Below, in pieces: positions 58,384 to 64,000 of a stretch of 64,000 nucleotides of DNA. Where the stretch lies: the NCBI GenBank assembly GCA_000026125.1, contig CU207211.1:1240001-1304000 (forward strand), given 5' to 3'. Within the stretch, counting starts at the first letter, position 1. Each line of letters starts with the position of its first letter. The position numbers and the translations under genes are program-made. Under the pieces are notes generated by a model. It ran no database searches. It had not been told where the DNA came from and saw only the letters and a program-made list of their open reading frames with translations. The DNA comes from Herminiimonas arsenicoxydans. GTDB taxonomy: Bacteria; Pseudomonadota; Gammaproteobacteria; Burkholderiales; Burkholderiaceae_D.

Positions 58384-59127
58384 ATGAAGAGCAAGATGAT
58401 TTTCGGCTTTCACGCCGTCACGGCGCGTTTGCGTCATGAAGCCTCTTCGGTAGAGGAAATCTATATCGACGCCAGTCGTCATGACCAGCGCATGAAGGAT
58501 TTGATCCGCGCTGCAGAGGCGGCCAAGGTACGTATCATTGCCGCCGATGATGCACGCCTGAGCAGCATAGTCGGCACGCGTCGCCATCAGGGCGTGGTCG
58601 CCAAGGCGGGCGAATTGTCGCTGGCGCGCAATCTGGATGAGCTGCTCGATGCCATCGACGGCCCGCCTTTGTTGCTGGTGCTCGACGGTATTACCGATCC
58701 GCACAATCTCGGCGCCTGCCTGCGGGTGGCCGATGGCGCTGGTGCGCATGCAGTGATCGCACCGAAAGACCGCGCGGTCGGCTTGAATGCGACGGCTGCC
58801 AAAGTAGCCAGCGGCGCAGCCGATACCGTTCCGTACATTACGGTGACGAATCTGGCGCGCACCTTGCGTGAGTTGAAGGAGCGCGACATTCTGTTGATCG
58901 GTACTACCGATGATTCTGAAAAAGGTTTGTACGAAGCCGATTTCTCCGGTCCTGCAGCACTGATCATGGGCTCGGAAGGCGAGGGCATGCGTCGCCTGAC
59001 GCGTGAAACCTGCGATGTGCTGGTCAGCATCCCGATGTTCGGTTCGGTCGAGAGCCTGAACGTTTCCGTGGCTTCCGGCGTTTGTCTGTATGAAGCCCGC
59101 CGGCAACGCATCGCTACCGGTTCGTAG
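58384..59127 (+). CDS. rlmB: 23S rRNA (guanosine(2251)-2'-O)-methyltransferase
   Basis: RlmB is a SpoU-type knotted methyltransferase acting on G2251 of 23S rRNA. The 247-residue protein has an N-terminal substrate-binding domain ([11 protein letters not shown]), then the SPOUT motifs [20 protein letters not shown] (motif 1), [12 protein letters not shown] (motif 2) and [17 protein letters not shown] (motif 3). The rnr-rlmB pair is conserved from E. coli onwards. The start is 3 bases after rnr. Confidence 0.96.
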   Translation: MKSKMIFGFHAVTARLRHEASSVEEIYIDASRHDQRMKDLIRAAEAAKVRIIAADDARLSSIVGTRRHQGVVAKAGELSLARNLDELLDAIDGPPLLLVLDGITDPHNLGACLRVADGAGAHAVIAPKDRAVGLNATAAKVASGAADTVPYITVTNLARTLRELKERDILLIGTTDDSEKGLYEADFSGPAALIMGSEGEGMRRLTRETCDVLVSIPMFGSVESLNVSVASGVCLYEARRQRIATGS

Positions 59128-59148
59128 CAGATCCGACCATGGCAGGCG

Positions 59149-59174
59149 GAATGCCGGATGCAAGTCCGGCATTC
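59149..59174 (+). terminator. Hairpin after rlmB, probable weak terminator
   Basis: GAATGCCGGA and TCCGGCATTC form a 10-bp stem with a 6-base loop, 21 bases after the rlmB stop. No proper U-tract follows (GTCGGGTATTT), so its strength is doubtful. Confidence 0.45.
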
Positions 59175-59238
59175 GTCGGGTATTTCCATAACAGGCTAAT
59201 ATTGCTGCTTACGCATCTTTCGCATAATTATTCATTCC

Positions 59239-59982
59239 ATGTTCAGTCGCATTAAAGAAGATATCGCCAACATCATTGCCCGCGATCCAGCCGCGCGCAG
59301 CGTGTGGGAAGTCATTACCTGCTACCCGGGCCTGCACGCCATCGTCATGCAACGCTGGGCGCATTGGTTCTGGGTAAATGATTTGAAGTGGCTGGGACGC
59401 TTTACCTCGCATATTGCACGCTGGCTGACCGGTATCGAAATTCATCCTGGTGCAAAAATCGGTCGGCGTGTGTTTATCGACCACGGTTTTGGCGTAGTAA
59501 TAGGTGAAACCGCAGAGATCGGTGACGATTGCACGATCTACCAGGGAGTCACATTAGGCGGCACCTCGCTGAGCAAAGGTGCGAAGCGCCATCCTACACT
59601 GGGCAATGGCGTCATCATAGGTGCCGGTGCGCAAGTGCTGGGTGCGTTTACCGTGGGCGAGGGGGCGAAGGTCGGATCGAATGCGGTGGTCGTAAAGGAA
59701 GTACCGGCAGGCGCGACAGCGGTCGGCAATCCGGCACGCATTATCCTCAAGGACGATACCCGCGATCAGGCTGCGGCGCGCATGTTTGCATCCTATGGTG
59801 TGACGCCGAATGGTGACGATCCGCTCTCCAAGGCCTTGCACGGCTTGATCGATAATGCAGCGACACAGGAACATCAAATCGAAAAAATTCTGGCAGCCCT
59901 GAAATGTGCGGGAATTGATTGCGAAACTCTGCCGGCAGCGGAAAAATTCGATCAGGAACAGATGAACAAGCTGGTTGAGTAG
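59239..59982 (+). CDS. cysE: Serine O-acetyltransferase
   Basis: CysE acetylates serine with acetyl-CoA, the first step of cysteine synthesis. The 247-residue protein has an N-terminal helical SATase domain (about 1-75, [20 protein letters not shown]) and a left-handed beta helix of hexapeptide repeats ([20 protein letters not shown] with the catalytic His, through [23 protein letters not shown]). The C-terminal tail, which CysK binds in relatives, has the sequence EQMNKLVE and lacks a terminal Ile. It precedes yceH by 23 bases. Confidence 0.95.
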   Translation: MFSRIKEDIANIIARDPAARSVWEVITCYPGLHAIVMQRWAHWFWVNDLKWLGRFTSHIARWLTGIEIHPGAKIGRRVFIDHGFGVVIGETAEIGDDCTIYQGVTLGGTSLSKGAKRHPTLGNGVIIGAGAQVLGAFTVGEGAKVGSNAVVVKEVPAGATAVGNPARIILKDDTRDQAAARMFASYGVTPNGDDPLSKALHGLIDNAATQEHQIEKILAALKCAGIDCETLPAAEKFDQEQMNKLVE

Positions 59983-60005
59983 GCTGATTTAATAAGCGTT
60001 TAAAC

Positions 60006-60719
60006 ATGAATACCGAAGTAATGCATTCCACATCCACAGAATCCGACGCGCAGGAAAAACCGCAAGCCATGTTCGATACAAGCGCAATGCGCGTGCTTGC
60101 CGTGCTGGCGGAAAAAGAAGCGCTGACGCCCGATAGCTATCCGATGTCGCTCAATGCACTGACCAACGGCTGCAATCAATTGACCAGCCGCGACCCTGTG
60201 ATGGCGATGGGTGAAGACGAGGTACGGGAAATCCTGCAGCACCTGATACAGGAAAAATTCATAGCCGAAGTCAATCAGGCCGGCGCGCGCGTGAGCAAAT
60301 ATGAACATCGCTTGCGCATGAAATGGTCGCTGGAGCAGGACAAGCTGGCAGTGCTGACTATCCTGATGCTGCGCGGCATACAGACAGCCGGCGAAATCCG
60401 CAACCGCTCCGGTCGCCTGCATGAGTTTGCCTCGATTGCCGATGTGGAAGCAGGCTTGCAATTCTTGATGGATAAGTATCCGCCGCTGGTTGTCCGCTTG
60501 CCGCGTGCCCCAGGCACCAAGGAGGCGCGCTATGCATCGCTGCTATGCGGTGAAAGCTATCCGGAAACTGCCGAAGGCGCAGCATATGCGGCTAGCGCTG
60601 CAGCCGGCGTTTCCCGGCAGGATCGCATCGCACAACTGGAAGGCGAAGTCGGCGCCTTAAGGGAAGAAGTCGCGGCACTGGCCGCGCAATTGCAGCAATT
60701 CAGGCAGCAATTCGAATAA
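60006..60719 (+). CDS. YceH (DUF480) family winged-helix protein
   Basis: A 237-residue protein with two winged-helix domains (about 25-185), beginning AMRVLAVLAEKEALTPDSYP with the signature PMSLNALTNGCNQLTSRDPV, and a coiled coil near the end (about 198-235, DRIAQLEGEVGALREEVAAL). The family is uncharacterised; the fold suggests nucleic acid or protein binding. The lead of about 20 residues before the conserved region is variable. It converges on lpxH with 24 bases between stops. Confidence 0.88.
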   Translation: MNTEVMHSTSTESDAQEKPQAMFDTSAMRVLAVLAEKEALTPDSYPMSLNALTNGCNQLTSRDPVMAMGEDEVREILQHLIQEKFIAEVNQAGARVSKYEHRLRMKWSLEQDKLAVLTILMLRGIQTAGEIRNRSGRLHEFASIADVEAGLQFLMDKYPPLVVRLPRAPGTKEARYASLLCGESYPETAEGAAYAASAAAGVSRQDRIAQLEGEVGALREEVAALAAQLQQFRQQFE

Positions 60720-60743
60720 GCTGCTGCCTGCGCTCTGCGCAGT

Positions 60744-61556
60744 CTAATCTGCGATGACTGCGCCATTCAAAGCGTGGCGTGTGATCTGCCCGGCCGCATC
60801 GAGCGCCAGCCAGTCGCCACGCGGCACAGCGCCATCCAGATCCCAATCCGACAATACATAGCGTGTGCGTGTCTGACCGTCGTGCGTTTCGTCATGGCGC
60901 GCCGGTCTGTGCGTGTGGCCGTGGATCATGGTTGCGCTGGCACTCTGGGAGAATAGCGTGGCGATGGCCGTCTTGTTGACGTCCATGATGTCGTAAGACT
61001 TGTCGCGTTGTGCTGCGCGGCTGCCGGCACGCAGGCTTTCGATGATGTTCTTGCGTTGCGTCAGCGGCAGTGCAAGAAAATTCTTTTGCCATTCGTCCTG
61101 CCGCACCTGCGCACGAAACTGCATATAGGCTTCATCGTCGGTACAGTAGGCATCGCCGTGCGTGAGCACCAGCGGACGGTTGGCAATCGTCGTTACAAAC
61201 GGATCGGGCAGCAGGGTAATGCCGGTCGTCGCAGCAAACTCCTGACCGACCAGAAAATCGCGGTTGCCGGCCATCCAGAAAATGGCAATGCCGTCATCGC
61301 TCAACTGTTTCAGCCTGCTCACGACTTGCCGGTTGTAAGCATCTGCCATATCGTCATCACCGGCCCACGCCTCGAAGATATCGCCGAGCAGATACAGCTG
61401 TCGGGTTTTGCTGGCGTGTCGGTGCAGAAAATCAAAAAATGCCTGCGTGGTGCGCGGCATTACCGCCTGCAAGTGCAGGTCAGAAACAAAAAGCGCAGCC
61501 GTTTCCGGCTGCGCCTGCTGGTTCGATGCAGAAGATGAAATGGTCATATTGTGCAT
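60744..61556 (-). CDS. lpxH: UDP-2,3-diacylglucosamine diphosphatase
   Basis: LpxH cleaves UDP-2,3-diacylglucosamine to lipid X in lipid A synthesis. The 270-residue metallophosphoesterase has the motifs FVSDLHLQ, LLGDIFEAWAGDD, AGNRDFLVG, LTHGDAYCTDD and IHGHTHRP in order, matching the two-metal site. It is a little longer than the usual 240-250 residues, with extra N-terminal residues. Start may be the ATG at 61556 or 61547. It lies downstream of ppiB on the minus strand. Confidence 0.95.
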   Translation of the reverse strand: MHNMTISSSASNQQAQPETAALFVSDLHLQAVMPRTTQAFFDFLHRHASKTRQLYLLGDIFEAWAGDDDMADAYNRQVVSRLKQLSDDGIAIFWMAGNRDFLVGQEFAATTGITLLPDPFVTTIANRPLVLTHGDAYCTDDEAYMQFRAQVRQDEWQKNFLALPLTQRKNIIESLRAGSRAAQRDKSYDIMDVNKTAIATLFSQSASATMIHGHTHRPARHDETHDGQTRTRYVLSDWDLDGAVPRGDWLALDAAGQITRHALNGAVIAD

Positions 61557-61593
61557 CGAATGTGCGTCAAAAATAATCAGGTGAAATCGATAC

Positions 61594-62082
61594 TCAGATG
61601 ACTTCTGCTTTTTCGATGATCACGTCTTCCACTGGTACATCGGCGAACATGCCGCTGCGCGTGGTTTTGACGGATTTGATTTTTTCTACAACATCGGTGC
61701 CGTCAGTGACTTTGCCGAATACGCAGTAACCCCAGCCATCCTGACCCGGATAGTCGAGGAAGCTGTTGTTGTTGATGTTGATGAAGAACTGGGCAGAAGC
61801 CGAATGCGGTGCCGAAGTACGTGCCATTGCCAGCGTGTACATATCGTTCTTGAGGCCGTTCTTCGCTTCGTTTTCAACCGGATCGTTGGTCGGTTTCTGT
61901 TTCATGCCCGGTTCAAAGCCGCCGCCCTGGATCATGAAGCCATCGATCACGCGATGAAAGATGGTGCCGGCGTAATGGCCGGAGTTGACGTAGGCAAGAA
62001 AGTTTTCTACCGTTTTCGGCGCTTTTTCTGCGTCGAGTTCAATTGTGATTTTGCCGTGGTTGGTGGTGAGGATGACAGCCAT
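61594..62082 (-). CDS. ppiB: Cytoplasmic peptidyl-prolyl cis-trans isomerase B
   Basis: A 162-residue cyclophilin without a signal peptide. Key segments are [16 protein letters not shown] (catalytic Arg), ASAQFFININNN and GWGYCVFGKVTDGTDVV. It speeds proline isomerisation during folding in the cytoplasm. CAAGGACT precedes the ATG. It follows ppiA by 31 bases and shares about two thirds of its residues with it, so the pair is a gene duplication with different cell locations. Confidence 0.95.
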   Translation of the reverse strand: MAVILTTNHGKITIELDAEKAPKTVENFLAYVNSGHYAGTIFHRVIDGFMIQGGGFEPGMKQKPTNDPVENEAKNGLKNDMYTLAMARTSAPHSASAQFFININNNSFLDYPGQDGWGYCVFGKVTDGTDVVEKIKSVKTTRSGMFADVPVEDVIIEKAEVI

Positions 62083-62113
62083 ATGAGTCCTTGTTAGGTG
62101 TGAAGTAAAAAAA

Positions 62114-62692
62114 TTATTGTGTAATGGTAGCGGATTCGATGATCACCGGCTGTGCCGGTACATTTTGATGCGGCCCGCGATTACCGGTATTGACCTGCTT
62201 GATCTTGTTGACGACTTCCGTGCCTTTGACGACTTTGCCGAATACTGTATAACCCCAGCCATCCTGACCCGGATAGTTCAGCATGTTGTTGGTTTGCGTG
62301 TTGATGAAAAATTGTGCAGTGGCGGAATGCGGATTGCCGGTACGTGCCATGGCGATCGTGTAGATATCGTTTTTCAAACCGTTTTGCGCTTCATTCTGGA
62401 TAGGCGCGCGGGTGACTTTTTCACGCATGTCCTTGTCGAAACCGCCGCCCTGAATCATGAAGTCGGCTATGACGCGATGAAAAATCGTACCGTTGTACTG
62501 GCCGCTTTTTACGTATTGCAGAAAATTGTCTACGGTTTTCGGGGCCTTGTCCTGATTCAGTTCCAGCACGATATCGCCCATATTTGTTTTCAGCAAAACT
62601 CGCGGTGCATCGGTTGCATGTGCCAGTTGCAGGGTGCCTGACAGCGACAGGGCGAAGGCGATGGAGAGGGCGCGACGACGGGAAAATTTCAT
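62114..62692 (-). CDS. ppiA: Periplasmic peptidyl-prolyl cis-trans isomerase A
   Basis: A 192-residue cyclophilin with a signal peptide (about 1-26, [19 protein letters not shown], cleavage after AHA). The catalytic core has [31 protein letters not shown] and [17 protein letters not shown]. It acts on periplasmic and outer-membrane protein folding. AAAGGAAG precedes the ATG. It is the first gene of the ppiA-ppiB-lpxH run on the minus strand. Confidence 0.95.
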   Translation of the reverse strand: MKFSRRRALSIAFALSLSGTLQLAHATDAPRVLLKTNMGDIVLELNQDKAPKTVDNFLQYVKSGQYNGTIFHRVIADFMIQGGGFDKDMREKVTRAPIQNEAQNGLKNDIYTIAMARTGNPHSATAQFFINTQTNNMLNYPGQDGWGYTVFGKVVKGTEVVNKIKQVNTGNRGPHQNVPAQPVIIESATITQ

Positions 62693-63094
62693 GCTGACTT
62701 CCTTTGTTCTGGATGGGCAGGTTGCAAAATGCCGGCAGCTGGCGCTTGATTTTTTTCAAGCAAGTTCAGCCTGCCTGGCAGGAATTTATTTGATGCTGCG
62801 GTTGCAGGAATGACGGCGCTATCATATTATGCCGTCCCCTTTGCAAGTTAAGTCTCGGGTGTTTGCGGTTTGCCTAAGTTGTTGCCACATTGCTGAAGGT
62901 TTGCCGTTATTTTGGTGACGGGAGGAAATTTCATCAATGCTATACTGCCGCAAAAACGTGCATTTTATCAAAAAGAAGTATGACAAAGTGTTTTGCGACA
63001 TGGTCGCATCAGTGCCGTGGATAGGCTGATACGTGTTGATGGTGATACGCATCAAAGCTTGTAACAAATTCCTGGTCGAAACAGACAACCATTC
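62693..63094. other. Divergent intergenic region ppiA/cysS
   Basis: About 400 bases with no supportable gene; an 88-codon minus-strand frame at 62822-63088 lacks any recognisable feature. TGCTATACT (62938-62946) is an extended -10 box that may drive cysS, giving a leader of about 140 bases. On the minus strand TATGAT near 62828 is a weak -10 candidate for ppiA. A small hairpin GCGAC/GTCGC lies at about 62995-63007. Confidence 0.5.
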
Positions 63095-64000
63095 ATGAGT
63101 GCCCTGAAGATCTACAATACGCTGGCGCGCGAGAAGCAGCTATTTACTCCTATTGATCCGGGCAAAGTCCGGATGTATGTGTGCGGCATGACGGTGTACG
63201 ACTATTGTCACATCGGCCACGCGCGCGTGATGGTGGTGTTCGATCTGGTGCAGCGCTGGTTGCGTGCCTCCGGTTTCGATGTCACTTATGTACGCAATAT
63301 CACTGATATTGATGACAAGATCATCAAGCGGGCGGCAGAAAACGGTGAAACGATTTCACAGCTGACGCAGCGTTTTATCGATGCAATGGATGAGGATGCC
63401 GCTGCGCTGGGTGTGCAAAAACCCGATCACGAACCGCGCGCCACCAACTATGTGCCGCAAATGCTGGGCTTGATCGACATGCTGGAACGCAATGGCCTGG
63501 CATATAAAGCAGCCGATGGCGATGTGAATTACTCGGTGCGCGATTTTGCCGGTTACGGCAAGTTGTCCGGCAAGTCGCTGGATGATCTGCGCGCCGGTGA
63601 GCGCGTCGATGTCAATACGGGCAAGCACGATCCGCTGGACTTCGTATTGTGGAAGTCATCGAAAGAAAATGAACCGGAAGAAGTGAAATGGTCTTCCAAG
63701 TGGGGCAGTGGCCGCCCCGGCTGGCATATCGAATGTTCGGCGATGGCCTGCGAATTACTCGGCGAGCAATTCGACATCCATGGTGGTGGCGCCGATCTGC
63801 AATTTCCGCATCATGAAAACGAAATTGCGCAATCTGAAGGTGCGAGCGGGCATACTTTCGTCAATTACTGGATGCACAATGGATTCGTGCGCGTCGACAA
63901 TGAAAAAATGTCCAAATCTTTGGGTAACTTTTTCACGATACGCGAAGTACTGGAAAAATTTGATGCGGAAGTCGTACGCTTCTTTATTTTGCGTGCGCAT
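63095..64000 (+). CDS. cysS: Cysteinyl-tRNA synthetase (3' end outside window)
   Basis: CysRS charges tRNA-Cys. The first 302 codons are present and the frame is still open at the window end; the full protein is usually about 460 residues. The class I signature HIGHAR follows [10 protein letters not shown] (zinc-binding Cys), with [10 protein letters not shown] and [11 protein letters not shown] (further zinc ligands) and the second ATP motif [13 protein letters not shown] at 63095 starts [14 protein letters not shown], the typical N-terminus. Confidence 0.96.
   Translation, partial: MSALKIYNTLAREKQLFTPIDPGKVRMYVCGMTVYDYCHIGHARVMVVFDLVQRWLRASGFDVTYVRNITDIDDKIIKRAAENGETISQLTQRFIDAMDEDAAALGVQKPDHEPRATNYVPQMLGLIDMLERNGLAYKAADGDVNYSVRDFAGYGKLSGKSLDDLRAGERVDVNTGKHDPLDFVLWKSSKENEPEEVKWSSKWGSGRPGWHIECSAMACELLGEQFDIHGGGADLQFPHHENEIAQSEGASGHTFVNYWMHNGFVRVDNEKMSKSLGNFFTIREVLEKFDAEVVRFFILRAH

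Noticed and set aside
57565..59172. Minus-strand open frame of 535 codons opposite rnr and rlmB
   Set aside because: It mirrors two certain plus-strand genes and arises from their codon bias; it shows no domain, ribosome site or recognisable residue pattern.
62822..63088. 88-codon minus-strand frame between ppiA and cysS
   Set aside because: It overlaps the likely promoter region of both genes and has no family-like features.

Overview
The window is a dense, ordinary-looking stretch of chromosome from a betaproteobacterium, most likely of the family Oxalobacteraceae (Herminiimonas/Janthinobacterium type). This is inferred from gene order (fimV-truA-trpFBA-accD-folC-SPOR-cvpA-purF-metZ; ilvBHC-pssA-leuA; surE-pcm-nlpD-rpoS-rlmD; ndk-rlmN-pilW-rodZ-ispG-hisS-yfgM-bamB-der-hfq-hflXKC-hisZ-purA), from protein features such as the phasin with a lysine/alanine tail, and from a moderate base composition. 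No sequence search was possible. About 62 protein genes, one tRNA gene and a set of terminators and leader elements are supported. No rRNA, CRISPR array, insertion sequence, prophage or plasmid gene was seen.

Layout. 1-11009 (+): the 3' end of fimV, then truA, the trpF-trpB-trpA block, accD, folC, a SPOR-domain protein, cvpA, purF and metZ. 11018-14623 (-): a LOG-family nucleotide hydrolase, a phasin, and a four-gene unit of RDD membrane protein, DUF3106 protein, DUF3619 protein and RNA polymerase sigma factor (transcribed sigma factor first). 15123-22413 (+): ilvB-ilvH-ilvC behind a long leader, a tandemly duplicated ilvC end with its terminator, a SIMPL-domain protein, pssA and leuA. 22631-30356: a signalling region with a small membrane protein, an MHYT-GGDEF-EAL protein (-), a DUF2383/DUF883 pair (+), a sensor-PAS-GGDEF-degenerate EAL protein (-) and a PP2C phosphatase (-). 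30640-38141 (+): a YdcH-like peptide, a YoaA/DinG-type helicase, surE, pcm, nlpD, rpoS and rlmD. 38215-38904 (-): a Bax-inhibitor-1 family protein. 39112-55520 (+): the large core block from ndk to a phosphoribosyltransferase. 55685-55769 (-): tRNA-Leu(CAG). 55918-60719 (+): rnr, rlmB, cysE, yceH. 60744-62692 (-): lpxH and two cyclophilins. 63095 to the window end (+): the start of cysS.

How the genes work together. Much of the window makes amino acids (tryptophan, branched-chain, methionine, cysteine, histidine), purines, fatty acid precursors, phospholipid and isoprenoid precursors. The rest handles RNA (TruA, RlmD, RlmN, RlmB, RNase R, Hfq, HisRS, CysRS) and the envelope (BamB, NlpD, RodZ, PilW, LpxH, HflKC). 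RpoS, the sigma-factor unit and two cyclic-di-GMP proteins supply regulation.

The least explained items are the sigma factor/DUF3619/DUF3106/RDD unit, the long ilvB leader with a possibly hidden ribosome binding site, the decayed tandem copy of the ilvC end, a GGDEF protein with a broken EAL site, an acetolactate synthase with an altered ThDP motif, and a histidyl-tRNA synthetase with a histidine-rich tail. I did not find a convincing wholly new system.
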